DNA of 64,000 nucleotides, from the NCBI GenBank assembly GCA_016126655.1, contig CP065955.1, positions 2,091,001-2,155,000 on the forward strand, given 5' to 3'. Source of the stretch: Aerococcaceae bacterium zg-1292 (GTDB taxonomy: Bacteria; Bacillota; Bacilli; Lactobacillales; Aerococcaceae). Below are positions 53,901-63,560 of the stretch, in pieces. The notes under the pieces were generated by a model that made no database searches, had not been told where the DNA came from, and worked only from the letters and a program-made list of their open reading frames with translations. The position numbers and the translations under genes are program-made. Position 1 is the stretch's first letter, and every line of letters starts with the position of its first letter.

Positions 53901-56900
53901 CACGTTCGCCTTTCTCACCTTGGTCGCCTTTTTCACCTTGGTCGCCTTTTTCACCTTGGTCGCCTTTTTCACCTGGTTTTCCGGATGGACCTGCAGGTCC
54001 CATTGGGCCAGCTACACCATCTTTTCCATCCTCGCCTTTAGGGCCGGCTGGGCCTACCGGGCCTGGTAAACCTTGCTTACCTTCTCGCCCTGGCACTCCC
54101 GGTGCTCCTTGTGGACCTTCTGGTCCCATTGGTCCTTCAGGTCCGGCTGGACCACGTTCACCTGGTTCACCTTTGGCTCCATCTTGTCCCGGTTTTCCAG
54201 GGTCACCTTGTGGGCCCGCTGGGCCACGATCGCCCTTTTCTCCTCGATCGCCTTTTTCTCCTGGTGTCCCGGATGGACCTTGTGGTCCCGTTGGACCAGT
54301 TGGACCTTGTTCGCCTCGTTCTCCATCTTTTCCGGCCGGACCCGCAGGTCCCATTGGTCCTGTTGGACCCGCTGGGCCTTGTGGGCCAATTGGTCCCGCT
54401 ACACCATCTTTGCCGTCTTCGCCTTTAGGACCGGCTGGACCTTGTGGTCCCGCTGGGCCGGCCGGGCCTGGTAAACCTTGCTTACCTTCTTGACCTGGTA
54501 CTCCTGGAGAACCATCTTGACCGGCTTCACCCTTCTCACCCGGAACTCCTTGGGGACCTTGTGGACCTGCTGGTCCCGCTGGTCCGCGTTCGCCATCTTT
54601 TCCTGGTGCGCCATCTGCACCTTTTTCACCTGGAGCACCATCTTTTCCATCTTCGCCTTTTGGTCCCATCGGTCCTATTGGTCCTTGTGGCCCGGTTGCT
54701 CCATCTTTACCATTTAAGCCATCTTGACCGGGTTTGCCTTGTGGTCCCGCTGGTCCAGTTTCACCCTTGTCTCCTTTGGGACCTTGTGGACCCGTTGGAC
54801 CCGGTTTTCCTTCTGCTCCATCTCGTCCTGGTTTTCCTTCTGGTCCGGCTGGACCTCGGGCTCCAGTTTCACCTTTTTCGCCTGGTTTTCCTGGTAAACC
54901 TTGTTCGCCTCGGTCACCTTTGGCTCCGTCTTTCCCTGGTATTCCTGGGGCTCCTTCCGGTCCACGTTCACCTCGGTCGCCTTTGGCTCCTGGTGTTCCC
55001 GGTTCACCTTTCGGTCCCGCTGGTCCAATCGCTCCGGCTTCTCCTTTATCACCTTTGACTCCTGGAGCTCCTTTGGGACCTTGTTCTCCAGTTTCACCCT
55101 TGTCTCCTCGTGGACCTTGGGGGCCTTCTGGTCCGGCTGGACCGGCTGGGCCTTGTTCTCCATCTTTTCCTACAGGACCTTGCGGTCCAGCTGGACCCAT
55201 TGGACCTGGTTCGCCTCGGTCGCCTTTGGCTCCGGCTTCACCTGGGGTTCCTTGGGGGCCTTGTTCTCCAGTTTCACCCTTGTCTCCTTTTGGACCTCGG
55301 GGACCCATTGGGCCAGCTACTCCATCTTTTCCTGGTGCGCCATCCGCACCTTTCTCACCTGGTGCTCCGTCTTTGCCATCTGCACCTTTTGGTCCTGCTG
55401 GGCCCATTGGACCTGGTTTTCCTTCTGCTCCATCTCGTCCCGGTTTCCCTTCCGGTCCTTGTTCACCTCGGTCACCTTTGGCTCCTGGTTTTCCTTCTGG
55501 TCCGACCGGTCCGACTGGGCCCACATCGCCTTTTTCACCTTTAGCTCCGTCTTTCCCCGGTATTCCTGGGGCTCCTTGGGGACCTTGTTCTCCAGTTTCA
55601 CCCTTGTCTCCTCGTGGACCTTGGGGGCCGGCTGGTCCGCGTGCACCGTCTTTTCCTGCGTCACCTTGTGGTCCGCGTGGTCCTTCAGGTCCCGCTGGGC
55701 CTCGTTCTCCACGTTCGCCTCGTTCACCTTGTTTTCCATCTTTTCCTGCAGGTCCTTGTGGACCGGCTGGACCTTGCTCACCTTTAGCTCCAGCTTTACC
55801 AGGCGCTCCGTCTTTTCCATCTACACCTTTTGGACCTTGTTCTCCACGTTCACCTTTGGCTCCCGCATCTCCTTTTGGTCCGACTGGACCTTGCGGTCCG
55901 GCTGGGCCAACTTCACCCTTGTCACCTTTCGGACCTTTCTCACCTGGTGTTCCATCTTGTCCGGCTTCGCCTTTCGGACCACGTGGACCTTGTGGACCCA
56001 TTGGTCCAACCTTACCATCTTTCCCTGGCGCACCATCTTGACCGTTCTCACCGTCTTTTCCATCTGGTATAAAGGTGCGTTTCACCTCTTCATAACGATC
56101 TTGATAAACATCATATTGTTTAACAATTACAAATTTACCAGATCTACCATTCTGCTCACCAGGTTCTACGTCGACCATTGGGATTTTGGGTATTCTTGGT
56201 ACTTCAGGAGTTTTCGGTCCAGGAATAATCGTTGAACTGCCATCATTATACGAAATTTTAACGCTACCATCAGGTTGAGGTTCTGTTTCAGTAATAGACT
56301 TCATATTATATTGAAATTTTTCATCTTGACCTTCTTGAATAACCTCTTCAGATACCTTTTTCCAGTATTGCCCTCTGAAATAATTGAAGTTTTCTTTAGT
56401 AAAATTAAGTCTATTTTTCGGATCCACATGCTTATATAAAACACGCGTACGTTTATCTTTACCATTTTGAACTTTTTTTATTGTTCCAGCCGGAATATTT
56501 GGATTGTATTCAAATTCAGTTTTAAAACTTTCGTCTTCAACCGTCATTTCGTATAACTCTTTATTCCCCTCTGGATTTACTGGCGGCGTTGGTCCTGGAT
56601 CTGGTACTGGGTCTGGACCAGGCTTAGGTTTTGGTTTCGGAACAGCCGAGTTCGGTGGAGAAGCAGGCAAAGTTCCCGACCCATCCGACACACTATCTTG
56701 TGATTTTATATTAATAACTTGCCCTTTTCCAATTTGTCTATTTTTACTAGTTTGTAATGCACTGACAATTTTGCCATTAGCATTATAATTTTTTACAGGA
56801 GCTTCTGCAACTACAACATAACGACCATTCGAAGTGTTTGGTAATGTTAAACGTGTAGTTTTCCCAAGGTACGTATTAACTTCTTTCGTACTTATTTCTT

Positions 56901-58617
56901 TAACTTCAGTCACTCCTGATTGTTCAGGATTAAATTGGAAGTTTTCTTTCAACTGAACATTGCCTTTTACTTCGTATACTTTGTACTTAATTCTCGCCAT
57001 ATCATAACGATCATTATTTTGCATATCAAAATATTTCGGATTATTTTTCCCTGATTGGTTCAAATAATAGACTAACGTATCTTTTTTGCTGTTTTTGTCT
57101 ATTTTAGTAAGTGCACCATTAATTGCTTCGTCTTTATGGTCTCCATAATCGAACATTACGTTTTTTGTTTCTGTTTCACCAAAAAAATTAAAATCATTTG
57201 GTACTGACTTTTTATTCCCTGGATAGTTTCCACGATGATCACTTGCTACCTGCTGGATAAAACCTTTAATACCCGTATATTCTTCTACTTTTTCATTAAA
57301 TGTATAGGTTACTTTGTTTGTCTCTGGATCATATACTCCTTCAGCAATTACTATATATTTCCCATCAATTGAAATTCGCATTGGAACAATAGGTGCCGGA
57401 TACGTCAATCCTCCTGGTTGAACATATTTTCCGTAGTCAACTGTCGTAGTATCCCCTTTTTTCACAGTATCATCCACAGAGAATTCGGCTTTAACCTGTA
57501 GGTGATCTCCTTCTGTTAAATGAACCGCGCCACCTGGTCGTGTTGCCGTTGACGAAGTAGCAGTCAAACTTGTCAGTTTCACCTTATCATTCACATTCGT
57601 TGCGAACACATGTGGTTTAGCATTTTCTCTCGCATAAGCTAATCCTGCAGCTGCAATATTGCGATACAGTGCCTCGGGGTCATTTACTAGTGAGAAATCA
57701 ACACGTTCTAAAATGCTATAAACGACTTTTGATTCATAAACTTCTGATAGTAATTGACGTACTGATTGTTTTGGGTCGTTGCTTTTCGCAATCGCATCAG
57801 CAAATGCTGAAAAATTACCTGGTAATGGTAGCTTTTCCGGTAACACTGATTCGCTATTTACAGTCTCAGTTTTACCTTTTTCTGCTTCAGATTTACGAAT
57901 GGCTTTCAATGTCCGTTCAATTTGTTCAACATACGCATTGTTTTCAACAGATAGTCCATAATTACGCGCTAAGTTCAAATACGCTTCTTTCGTTGAAAAA
58001 TCAATTGAAGAGTGATTTTTACTTAAGAAATCATATAATTCATTCGGAATGTTTTCATCTGCTTTTTCGGCATTGGCATCAACATCTGTTGTCGCTTCAG
58101 TCGTTGATTGGTCTTTCGGTTTTTCAGTGACTGATTCTCCAGCTTCTGTCGTTGTTTCTTTAACAGTTTCTGGTTTCGATTCTACTTCGGTCACTTCCGG
58201 ACGTGTTTCTGCTGGGGTCTCAGTTGTTGATTCAGGTTCTGCCGCTTTTGATACTTCAGCAGCTGCTGCTTCATTATTGGTGTCCGCTCCATTACTTTCT
58301 GTCGCAACTTCTTCTTTCGAGTCAGTTATTTCTTCTGCTGCAAGCTGTGGTTCAACGACTGACGCCTCATGTTCCTCAGTTGGTAAATCTAAATCCGGTA
58401 CTTCATCATCCACATTTTCGTTTGTTTGTGATGATTGTGGTGATTCACTGTCCATCTCTTGTGCTTTAACGTCTGCCAATGCATTTGGAGACATGAAAAA
58501 TAGAGCCGCAGAGACAGCTACTGATGCCAGTCCAAAGCTATATTTTCGATACCCGAAATTGCGCTTTCTAATTGCTGCCTTGCGCTCTCTTTCATTTATA
58601 TTATTTTTGCCGAGCAT
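50926..58617 (-). CDS. Giant collagen-like MSCRAMM adhesin 2 (YSIRK, LPXTG), 2563 aa
   Basis: The N-terminus is like adhesin 1: YSIRK-type signal at about 21-40, acidic linker, helical domain, Ig-fold head (about 340-640) with [16 protein letters not shown]. The stalk differs. One almost unbroken collagen-like G-X-Y run of about 319 triplets (residues about 850-1806) has high Pro content and varied charged triplets. Then come beta repeats ([20 protein letters not shown]) with short G-X-Y links. The last 450 residues are almost identical to adhesin 1: the same repeats, [19 protein letters not shown], the CPC motif, PGQPNE repeats and LPNTGE (residue 2527). AAGGAGGA precedes the ATG. It probably forms a triple-helical stalk that displays the head. 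The IS downstream separates it from its original terminator. Confidence 0.93.
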   Translation of the reverse strand: MLGKNNINERERKAAIRKRNFGYRKYSFGLASVAVSAALFFMSPNALADVKAQEMDSESPQSSQTNENVDDEVPDLDLPTEEHEASVVEPQLAAEEITDSKEEVATESNGADTNNEAAAAEVSKAAEPESTTETPAETRPEVTEVESKPETVKETTTEAGESVTEKPKDQSTTEATTDVDANAEKADENIPNELYDFLSKNHSSIDFSTKEAYLNLARNYGLSVENNAYVEQIERTLKAIRKSEAEKGKTETVNSESVLPEKLPLPGNFSAFADAIAKSNDPKQSVRQLLSEVYESKVVYSILERVDFSLVNDPEALYRNIAAAGLAYARENAKPHVFATNVNDKVKLTSLTATSSTATRPGGAVHLTEGDHLQVKAEFSVDDTVKKGDTTTVDYGKYVQPGGLTYPAPIVPMRISIDGKYIVIAEGVYDPETNKVTYTFNEKVEEYTGIKGFIQQVASDHRGNYPGNKKSVPNDFNFFGETETKNVMFDYGDHKDEAINGALTKIDKNSKKDTLVYYLNQSGKNNPKYFDMQNNDRYDMARIKYKVYEVKGNVQLKENFQFNPEQSGVTEVKEISTKEVNTYLGKTTRLTLPNTSNGRYVVVAEAPVKNYNANGKIVSALQTSKNRQIGKGQVINIKSQDSVSDGSGTLPASPPNSAVPKPKPKPGPDPVPDPGPTPPVNPEGNKELYEMTVEDESFKTEFEYNPNIPAGTIKKVQNGKDKRTRVLYKHVDPKNRLNFTKENFNYFRGQYWKKVSEEVIQEGQDEKFQYNMKSITETEPQPDGSVKISYNDGSSTIIPGPKTPEVPRIPKIPMVDVEPGEQNGRSGKFVIVKQYDVYQDRYEEVKRTFIPDGKDGENGQDGAPGKDGKVGPMGPQGPRGPKGEAGQDGTPGEKGPKGDKGEVGPAGPQGPVGPKGDAGAKGERGEQGPKGVDGKDGAPGKAGAKGEQGPAGPQGPAGKDGKQGERGERGERGPAGPEGPRGPQGDAGKDGARGPAGPQGPRGDKGETGEQGPQGAPGIPGKDGAKGEKGDVGPVGPVGPEGKPGAKGDRGEQGPEGKPGRDGAEGKPGPMGPAGPKGADGKDGAPGEKGADGAPGKDGVAGPMGPRGPKGDKGETGEQGPQGTPGEAGAKGDRGEPGPMGPAGPQGPVGKDGEQGPAGPAGPEGPQGPRGDKGETGEQGPKGAPGVKGDKGEAGAIGPAGPKGEPGTPGAKGDRGERGPEGAPGIPGKDGAKGDRGEQGLPGKPGEKGETGARGPAGPEGKPGRDGAEGKPGPTGPQGPKGDKGETGPAGPQGKPGQDGLNGKDGATGPQGPIGPMGPKGEDGKDGAPGEKGADGAPGKDGERGPAGPAGPQGPQGVPGEKGEAGQDGSPGVPGQEGKQGLPGPAGPAGPQGPAGPKGEDGKDGVAGPIGPQGPAGPTGPMGPAGPAGKDGERGEQGPTGPTGPQGPSGTPGEKGDRGEKGDRGPAGPQGDPGKPGQDGAKGEPGERGPAGPEGPMGPEGPQGAPGVPGREGKQGLPGPVGPAGPKGEDGKDGVAGPMGPAGPSGKPGEKGDQGEKGDQGEKGDQGEKGERGPAGPQGDPGKPGRDGAKGEPGKNGADGAPGKDGAQGPAGPVGPRGPQGVPGEKGEDGRDGSPGVPGREGKPGAQGPAGPAGPQGPKGEPGEKGEQGPRGPQGPEGTPGKNGADGKPGQDGAQGPAGPAGPTGPMGPAGPAGKPGKDGERGAQGPTGPTGPQGPAGTPGEKGEPGAQGPAGPRGPEGPQGAPGIPGRDGSPGVPGQDGRPGPQGPMGPQGPAGKPGENGKDGNSPSIDIKENKDGSYTVTIKNPDGTNKTIVVKNGEKGTPGAPGKDGKNGENGTSSRIEVKKNGDGTYTIITYKITPDGKEIETGRQIIRDGNDGKPGAQGPAGPKGEPGKNGQNGKDGRSVTVTTERGTHNGKTGTWVVVRDRDTNVVLNREFVFDGEDGKTPKVEVKPNEDGSHTIKITNADGKTTETIIKNGEKGEKGDKGKDGRDGQNGKDGKSPTVDIKPNEDGSHTITITNADGIKTRTTIKNGKDGENGKDGKSPKIDVKQNDDGSHTITITNADGTQTETIVRNGKPGEPGKDGRDGRDGKDGKSPTVDIKQNADGSHTITITNSDGNKTETIVKNGKDGKDGKSSTIDVRENADGSHTITVNHADGSKTETIVKNGKDGKDGKSPTVNVKQNEDGSHTITIINSDGSKTETTVKNGKDGKDGKSPTVDVKQNEDGSHTITITNSDGSKTETIIKKGEKGDKGDKGEPGKDGRDGKEGSGNTNININQTLTLKELEDLLSKLTLLGIHPNINIINQQIIINAKECPCEGSISLEEFKKLMNQLRLLGINLTININGNTNVIIIDKGTNPNQPSEPGQPNKPGKPDEPGKPNEPGQPNEPGQPNEPGQPNEPGQPNEPGQPNKPGQPNEPGQPNEPGQPNEPGQPNEPGQPSEPGQPNEPGKPNEPEQPEVPSTPEEPKRPEESGKPSNPEDTNNPSASDEQGPKASNTNAVKAAMLPNTGETNHNFAYIGLMSLGLSTAVLVTGKKKKEEEC
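53195..56075 (-). repeat. Long collagen G-X-Y coding tract of adhesin 2
   Basis: About 2.9 kb in which every third codon is Gly. Frequent triplets are GPA, GPQ, GEK, GKD and GDK; GEPGER and GERGER occur. The non-coding frames stay open over long stretches because of this bias and are not genes. Confidence 0.9.
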
Positions 58618-58678
58618 GATGTTCCTCCTTAGAATTATTGTATTTAAACATCGTCTATCATTTCAATTTATCGTTAAT

Positions 58679-58774
58679 TTAATTACTTAATATTGTTGCA
58701 AACATATCCTCGATGAAGTAGTAAAAAATCGATGGAATAGGTTCATTGTTTAGCATCAAATATAGTTGTTCCAT
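58679..58774 (-). CDS. Possible 31-aa small protein or leader peptide upstream of adhesin 2
   Basis: ATG 58774 is preceded by AAGGAGGAGATAT, a near-perfect SD. The frame reads MEQLYLMLNNEPIPSIFYYF and then 11 more residues, ending at TAA 58679. The peptide is hydrophobic and acidic. It ends 62 bp before the adhesin 2 start codon on the same strand. I do not recognise it, and adhesin 1 has no equivalent. The SD quality is the only evidence that it is translated. Confidence 0.45.
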   Translation of the reverse strand: MEQLYLMLNNEPIPSIFYYFIEDMFATILSN

Positions 58775-58900
58775 ATATCTCCTCCTTGGTTCTCTCTGGT
58801 ATGTTCTATATTTAACCTTGAAATCAAGCAAATCATCTTTACTTTTTTCAATGAAAATTATATTGATTCTAACTAAAACGAAGTTAAAATGATACAGTTT

Positions 58901-58926
58901 AGATTGTTATGCTAAAACAGCAATCT
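58901..58926. repeat. Inverted repeat upstream of adhesin 2
   Basis: AGATTG (58901-58906) and CAATCT (58921-58926) around an A/T-rich centre. A possible regulator site; no other support. Confidence 0.3.
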
Positions 58927-58974
58927 ACCGGTAATTATATAAGTATGATAAAAAACTTTGTGAAAAATCAGACA

Positions 58975-59100
58975 TCTAGTGTGTGATTCTTGTTGGCTTA
59001 GGTTGACTTGCCGTCCGCTTCAAAAGACGCCTTTGGGCGGCACTCGTACGCAATTCCTTTCTCCAGTGGGGCAAGTCAGAGCACCCGCGTTCACACTATG
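58975..59100 (-). repeat. Family 1 repeat, copy E
   Basis: On the minus strand it starts CATAGTGTGAACGCGGGTGC. The outer stem GACTTGC (59005-59011) pairs with GCAAGTC (59071-59077). CCGCT (59015-59019) pairs with AGTGG (59065-59069) using one wobble. The asymmetric loop is CGT against G. An inner hairpin CGCC-TTTG-GGCG lies near 59029-59040. It is about 200 bp upstream of the small reading frame and 360 bp upstream of adhesin 2. Confidence 0.78.
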
Positions 59101-59184
59101 AAAACTTGTTTACTTCATGGTTTATCATCCGAATAATTTCGCAATCAACTTTGTATTTATCATTTCCCTATTCTCAAAAACACA

Positions 59185-59217
59185 CAAAAAAGACACTCTA
59201 AAAAAAATCAGAGTGCC
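59185..59217 (-). terminator. Terminator of the LysM protein gene
   Basis: CACTCT (59194-59199) pairs with AGAGTG (59210-59215) around an A-rich loop. On the minus strand a T6 run follows. Confidence 0.7.
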
Positions 59218-59235
59218 TGTTATTATTTATATATT

Positions 59236-60276
59236 TTAGTACCAACCATTGGCTTCCCAGAAAGTTTTTGCTGCTTCCCATGAACCATAACGGTTAAGAA
59301 CATATTGGTCTGCTACTTTTTCTTGATTTTCACGTGATAAATCACCGTTCAAATAAGAAGCAGTTAATTGGTAACGGCCATAGAATTTTCCAGTTGGATT
59401 CCAGATTTCATAGTTGCCACCCGATTCTTTCATCGCAATCCATTCTTTTGCTTCTGAAATAATACCACCGTATTGGTTTAAGCCTGAATTACTTGCAGCT
59501 GGTGCTGCTTGAGTAGTAGGTTCTTCAACTTCCGGTGCGGGTGCTTCTTCGGACTCTTCAGCAGGTGCTTCTGGTGCTGCTGATGTTGTCGGTGCGGGTG
59601 CTTGCGTAGTTTCTTCAACGACTGGTGCTTGAGTGGTTGTTGGCGCTGCAGTTGTTTCTTCAGCAGCTGGCGCTTGAATGGCCGCTGGCGCTACAGTTGT
59701 TTCTTCAGCAGCTGGCGCTTGAGTGGTTGCTGGCGCTACAGTTGTTTCTTCGACAGCTGGCGCTTGAGTGGTTGCTGGCGCTACAGTTGTTTCTTCAGCA
59801 ACAGGCGCTTGCGTTTCCTCTACTGGCGCAGTGGTTTCTTCAGCAACTGTTTCTGCTGCTTCAGTAGTTTCTGCTGGTTTTTGTGCACTGACCCATTCTG
59901 CTGTTTCTGGTACTGCATAACCTGATGTTGGTGCAACTGTATACGTTTGAGGTTGTTCACTTGATGGATTGACATAAGATAATGTATTTGTTTTGTGATT
60001 AAAATACAATACAGAGCCCGCTTGGATAAAGTTCGCATCCGCTATCGCATTGATTGACGCTAACTCTTCAACAGTATAACCCGTCGCTGCAGCGATTGTA
60101 CTCAATGTGTCGCCCCATTGGATGACGTATACACCGGACTCGTTAGTTTTTAACGATTCACGTACTTCACTTTCTGAACGTTGTGTCCATGTTTGCGCAA
60201 GCGCAGTATTTAAATTAAATGTAGCTAACGACAAAATTGCTGTCGTCGCCATAATTTTTAAAGTTTTTTTCATCAT
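59236..60276 (-). CDS. LysM-containing cell-wall protein with transglycosylase-like C-terminus
   Basis: A 346-aa exported protein. The signal peptide ends near ALA|QTW (residue 28). One LysM peptidoglycan-binding domain follows (about 48-95; YVIQWGDTLSTIAAATGYTVEELASIN). Then comes a long low-complexity linker of EETTVAPATTQAPA repeats (about 130-265). The C-terminal 75 residues (EAKEWIAMKESGGNYEIWNPTGKFYGRYQL) match the Apf/IsaA-type lytic transglycosylase-like domain, with the candidate catalytic Glu in KESGG. It probably cleaves or remodels peptidoglycan. AAAGGAG precedes the double ATG. The four near-identical linker repeats may vary in number. Confidence 0.87.
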   Translation of the reverse strand: MMKKTLKIMATTAILSLATFNLNTALAQTWTQRSESEVRESLKTNESGVYVIQWGDTLSTIAAATGYTVEELASINAIADANFIQAGSVLYFNHKTNTLSYVNPSSEQPQTYTVAPTSGYAVPETAEWVSAQKPAETTEAAETVAEETTAPVEETQAPVAEETTVAPATTQAPAVEETTVAPATTQAPAAEETTVAPAAIQAPAAEETTAAPTTTQAPVVEETTQAPAPTTSAAPEAPAEESEEAPAPEVEEPTTQAAPAASNSGLNQYGGIISEAKEWIAMKESGGNYEIWNPTGKFYGRYQLTASYLNGDLSRENQEKVADQYVLNRYGSWEAAKTFWEANGWY

Positions 60277-60536
60277 TGATTAGTTCTCCTTTTGCATATT
60301 ATTTAAACCTTTTCGTCTAAATAAATCATTGCCTATGAAACTATTGTACATGATATCAGCGATATTAAAAGGCTTTTACCTTAACTGTAAGTCATCCTTA
60401 ATCAGTTTGTGCACTGGCGCAAGATTTCTGTAATAAATTGTCACCCAAAGATTATTTTGTCATCATTCCGTAATAGAGTGCCTGTTTATTTTTAGTCAAA
60501 TATCCTATTATGTCGTATGATTAGCAGTCAAAATAA

Positions 60537-60566
60537 TTGCGATCTTTACAAATAAAGCGCTATACT
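60537..60566 (+). promoter_or_regulatory. Promoter of the YghU-like gene
   Basis: TTGCGA (60537-60542), an 18-bp spacer, TATACT (60561-60566), with the start codon 33 bp downstream. The rest of 60277-60536 is the divergent leader of the LysM gene; TACAAT near 60347 on the minus strand is its candidate -10. Confidence 0.55.
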
Positions 60567-60598
60567 AAAGTGAAGACAAGAATTACGGAGGGATAATA

Positions 60599-61381
60599 AT
60601 GGAAAAATATACTAAACCTGATATTTGGCAATGGCAACAACCTAATGAAGAACGCAGCGGTAATCGTCCGACTGCTGGCGCACGATTTGAACAAACATTA
60701 CCTGTTGGAGAGGCCCCACACCAAGTGTATTCTCTCGGCACACCCAATGGAATTAAAGTAGCGATAATGTTTGAAGAGTTAAAAGCGTTAGACATTCAAG
60801 ACGCTGCGTATGACTTATATCAAATCAGTATCGGCAACGGAGACCAGTTTGGTACGGACTTTGTCAGCATCAACCCCAACTCTAAAATCCCTGCACTGGT
60901 AGATTACTCTACCCAGACACCATTACGCATTTTTGAATCCGGGTCCATCCTATTATATCTGGCTGAGAAATTTCAACAATTCATTCCGCAAGATATCGCT
61001 GGTAGAACTGAAACACTAAACTGGGTATTCTGGCAGACCGGTGCTGGGCCGTATATCGGTGGTGGTTTTGGTCATTTCTTCCATTACGCACCGTATGATA
61101 TGGAGTATCCAATCGACCGCTTTACGATGGAGACAAAACGCCAATTAGATTTATTAGACCAATTACTCAGTAAACGCGACTACATCGCTGGCGATACGTA
61201 TACAATTGCTGATATGATGATTTGGCCGTGGTATGGTCGCTTAGTTCAAGGTCAGTTGTATGATGGTTCTGATAAATTTTTAGCTGTAGAACAGTATCAA
61301 CATCTCAATCGTTGGGCTGAGCAAATCCGTCAACGTCCAGCTGTACAACGCGCACTTGAAGTGCCTTACCAATCATTGTAA
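60599..61381 (+). CDS. Glutathione S-transferase-like protein (YghU family)
   Basis: A 260-aa soluble protein. The N-terminal thioredoxin-like half (HQVYSLGTPNGIKVAIMFEEL) carries the conserved SIGNGDQFGTDFVSINPNSKIPAL, and FESGSILLYLAEK is the GST N-terminal signature. The C-terminal half is all-helical (YTIADMMIWPWYGRLV). YghU/YfcG-type enzymes act as disulfide-bond reductases with glutathione. Whether this organism makes or imports glutathione is not shown here. GGAGGG precedes the ATG. It is a single-gene unit with its own promoter and terminator. Confidence 0.9.
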   Translation: MEKYTKPDIWQWQQPNEERSGNRPTAGARFEQTLPVGEAPHQVYSLGTPNGIKVAIMFEELKALDIQDAAYDLYQISIGNGDQFGTDFVSINPNSKIPALVDYSTQTPLRIFESGSILLYLAEKFQQFIPQDIAGRTETLNWVFWQTGAGPYIGGGFGHFFHYAPYDMEYPIDRFTMETKRQLDLLDQLLSKRDYIAGDTYTIADMMIWPWYGRLVQGQLYDGSDKFLAVEQYQHLNRWAEQIRQRPAVQRALEVPYQSL

Positions 61382-61387
61382 AAACTA

Positions 61388-61417
61388 AAAGGTGCCGACT
61401 GAAGTCAGCACCTTTTT
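61388..61417 (+). terminator. Terminator of the YghU-like gene
   Basis: AAGGTGCCGACT pairs with AGTCAGCACCTT, followed by T5. Confidence 0.9.
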
Positions 61418-61488
61418 ATTGTGACAGGCTAAAGTCATAGACCAAAAATAACACCAAACTTTTCAATGAAAGCTTGATGTTATCACTA

Positions 61489-61543
61489 TGCCAAAGGTCG
61501 GGGGCGAACCGACACGCCCGTGAAGTCACTGGATTTTGAGCAC
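61489..61543 (-). pseudogene. 3' fragment of a tRNA-Leu(CAA)
   Basis: Read on the minus strand, the segment starts at the anticodon loop (CTCAAAATCC, anticodon CAA) and runs through a long variable arm (GTGACTTCACGGGCG). The T arm follows (GTCGG-TTCGCCC-CCGAC), then an acceptor 3' strand (CTTTGGCA). The D arm, the 5' acceptor strand and the 5' half of the anticodon stem are missing. The T loop has C where position 58 should be A. This is what an attachment-site remnant of an element integrated in a tRNA-Leu gene looks like. Confidence 0.65.
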
Positions 61544-61720
61544 TGATGATTGCATATATAATTGGTAAGAAAACGTCATTTTATTGAGTACTATAGCTAT
61601 TTCAAACGAATTACATCATATAATTTGAACTTAAAACAGCCTGAAGGAGTGTCAATCCCCACAGCATTTATCACATTTTTCACCTCTAAAAATACTTCCT
61701 ATAGAAATTCACTAAACATC

Positions 61721-61748
61721 AAAAAGGGCAATCAACTTGCCCTTTTTT
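61721..61748 (-). terminator. Terminator of the HicAB module (bidirectional)
   Basis: AAAAGGGCAA pairs with TTGCCCTTTT around a short loop, with T runs on both strands. The stretch 61544-61720 holds no supported gene. Confidence 0.8.
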
Positions 61749-61810
61749 CTCCCTTAATACTCATTAAATGGAAGATTGAATAACTTATCTGATTTTTTGT
61801 TTAATAATTT

Positions 61811-62197
61811 CTAAACGCCTAGCTTATCTTTTAATACTTCAGTTAGGGTGGCAGAAAAATTAATACCCACTTCTTCTGCAAGCATATTAATATATTTAGG
61901 AATTGTTAACGTCTTTTTAATAAGCTTATTCTCAAATTTAGCGCGCGCAATAGCAACATTAGCTTCAATAGGAATCAATAAGTCACCATCTTCTAAGTTT
62001 ATATCTTTAGGCTCAGAAGGTTCTGGAATCTCATCCCCTTCATCTTCAGCAATGACTAACCACCCCTCTAATAAATCTTTTGCCATGTGTAAAGCATCGG
62101 ACATTGTGTCACCAAATGTAAAAGCACCATCTAGGTCCGGAAATGACACGTTATAAGCACCATCTTCATAACTAAAAATCGCATAGTATAAATACAT
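61811..62197 (-). CDS. hicB: HicB-family antitoxin
   Basis: A 128-aa protein. The N-terminal partial RNase H-like fold (YYAIFSYEDGAYNVSFPDLDGAFTFGDT and a following helix ALHMAKDLLEGWLV) is characteristic of HicB. The C-terminal 45 residues (KTLTIPKYINMLAEEVGINFSATLTEVLKDKLG) form a ribbon-helix-helix DNA-binding domain. It neutralises HicA and represses the operon, probably at the palindrome 62453-62472. AAGGAGTG precedes the ATG. It is the second gene of the pair, 42 bp after hicA. Confidence 0.92.
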   Translation of the reverse strand: MYLYYAIFSYEDGAYNVSFPDLDGAFTFGDTMSDALHMAKDLLEGWLVIAEDEGDEIPEPSEPKDINLEDGDLLIPIEANVAIARAKFENKLIKKTLTIPKYINMLAEEVGINFSATLTEVLKDKLGV

Positions 62198-62234
62198 TTT
62201 ATCACTCCTTAATTATTTTTGAGATAGAACGCTT

Positions 62235-62254
62235 GCGGGCTAGGTCAAGCCCGC
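62235..62254 (-). promoter_or_regulatory. GC-rich hairpin at the hicA stop codon
   Basis: GCGGGCT pairs with AGCCCGC around a 6-base loop. It overlaps the hicA stop and lies 37 bp before the hicB start. There is no T tail. It could affect mRNA stability or the hicA to hicB ratio. Confidence 0.4.
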
Positions 62255-62422
62255 TTGCTTAATAATCCTTTTCGCTGTTTTTAATGGTATATCTTTCTTT
62301 GGGTGAGGGATTGTCACCTTACCTTTCTTTGAATGATGTTGATAATGATAGTGACTTCCTTTTGTTGCTACTTTATACCATCCATCTTTTTCAACCATTT
62401 TAATTAGCTCCTTAGAGTTCAT
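62240..62422 (-). CDS. hicA: HicA-family mRNA interferase toxin
   Basis: A 60-aa protein with the HicA double-stranded-RNA-binding-like fold: KELIKMVEKDGWYKVATKGSHYHYQH, where the His in GSHYHY is the catalytic residue, then KVTIPHPKKDIPLKTAKRIIKQAGL. It cleaves mRNA when free and is held inactive by HicB. The order toxin then antitoxin is normal for this family. Only a weak SD (GAAAG) is visible. Frame and catalytic residue are intact. Confidence 0.92.
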   Translation of the reverse strand: MNSKELIKMVEKDGWYKVATKGSHYHYQHHSKKGKVTIPHPKKDIPLKTAKRIIKQAGLT

Positions 62423-62452
62423 GCCATAACATCTTTCTACATTTATATTTTA

Positions 62453-62472
62453 ACACGTATTTTCATACGTGT
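62453..62472 (-). promoter_or_regulatory. Palindromic operator of hicAB
   Basis: A perfect inverted repeat ACACGTAT-N4-ATACGTGT, 31 bp before the hicA start and just upstream of the A/T-rich -10 candidate. Its position fits autorepression by the ribbon-helix-helix domain of HicB. Confidence 0.6.
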
Positions 62473-62699
62473 AACTAGTTTTTATCGATCGCACCCGCAT
62501 AGCGGCTACACATGATTGCAGTCGTTCCGATATGACTCAACACACTCGTCGCCTAGGTGCTTTGAAAAGCACCACGGTGCATTCTCACATTATCTAACGA
62601 CACCTATTGGTCGTCAGTTAACTTTCGACACCTAATAGCATTCAATTCTGTCACAAACCCCATCGCATATAGCACCTTTTCAATTGTTCAACTCAGTGC
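62473..62699. other. Gap with several small hairpins, no gene seen
   Basis: GTGCTTT-GA-AAAGCAC lies near 62558 and ACGAC with GTCGT near 62598-62615. No reading frame with an SD is present. I cannot assign a role. Confidence 0.4.
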
Positions 62700-63395
62700 C
62701 TACTTAAATATCGCATTCACTTTGTCGGCAACTATTTGTTGTTGCGCCTCAGTAGAAATTTCTGCCGTACCATCTCCTTTTTGCGGTCCATAATTACCAA
62801 ACTGGGCATGATTCCCGCCATCAATCACCTTGACTTCGGCAGTACTCGGCAAGCGTTTTAACGCATCTGTCCAATTTTGACTATTCAGTACTTTGTCGTT
62901 AGTGCCATATAGCGACAGCACCGGATAGTTAAGCTGCGACACATCTGTCTGCTCCGACGGATAACTTGCTAATAGCGCCAAGCCAACTACTTGTTTATTT
63001 TCTGTCGCTACTTGACTGGCAACTACGCCACCTAGCGAATGTCCCATAACAATCAGCTGCGTACGTTGTTCTGCTTTGATAATTGCTTCTGCTTGTTTAC
63101 GCGCAAATATTGGCAAATCCAGTGGAGCATCAATGATATACACGTCTTTATGCCCCTTTGACAATGCTTTAGCTAAAGGCAGATAGGCTTTAGCATCTAC
63201 CAGTGCTCCTTGATAAAAAATAATGGGTGCACCACTTTCATCTTTTACATCTACGTGCCAGCCATAATTTGTTTTAATAGCCCCGTCTGTTGTTACACTT
63301 GCATCTGCTTGGTAGCGCATCATTTGAAATAATACAGTTACTCCTATCAACAGTATCATCATAAGACTTATTACAATTTTGATTACTTTCTTCAT
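62700..63395 (-). CDS. Membrane-anchored alpha/beta hydrolase
   Basis: A 231-aa protein with one N-terminal membrane segment (VIKIVISLMMILLIGVTVLF, residues about 4-23) and an extracellular alpha/beta-hydrolase domain. The catalytic triad is visible: Ser in VMGHSLGGVVASQ, Asp in LYGTNDKVLNSQN and His in IDGGNHAQFGNYG. This matches the PF12695-type hydrolases annotated in many lactic acid bacteria. The substrate is unknown. It stands alone between the HicAB region and the symporter gene. Confidence 0.85.
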   Translation of the reverse strand: MKKVIKIVISLMMILLIGVTVLFQMMRYQADASVTTDGAIKTNYGWHVDVKDESGAPIIFYQGALVDAKAYLPLAKALSKGHKDVYIIDAPLDLPIFARKQAEAIIKAEQRTQLIVMGHSLGGVVASQVATENKQVVGLALLASYPSEQTDVSQLNYPVLSLYGTNDKVLNSQNWTDALKRLPSTAEVKVIDGGNHAQFGNYGPQKGDGTAEISTEAQQQIVADKVNAIFK

Positions 63396-63560
63396 TTCGA
63401 CTCCCTCTTAGTATTTTGTTCTCTCCATTCAGTATATCATTACAATCATCTAACAAAATAATGTTTTATCACTTCTTCATAGAAAAAACAAAATACCAAC
63501 TTTTTCCGGAGAATGGTGCCTGCTCCGACAGCTTGTGGCTTCCTATAAAATGTCAAAGAG

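Noticed and set aside
61562-61783. 73-codon open frame after the tRNA fragment
   Set aside because: It runs through the hicAB terminator hairpin, lacks an SD and resembles no family.
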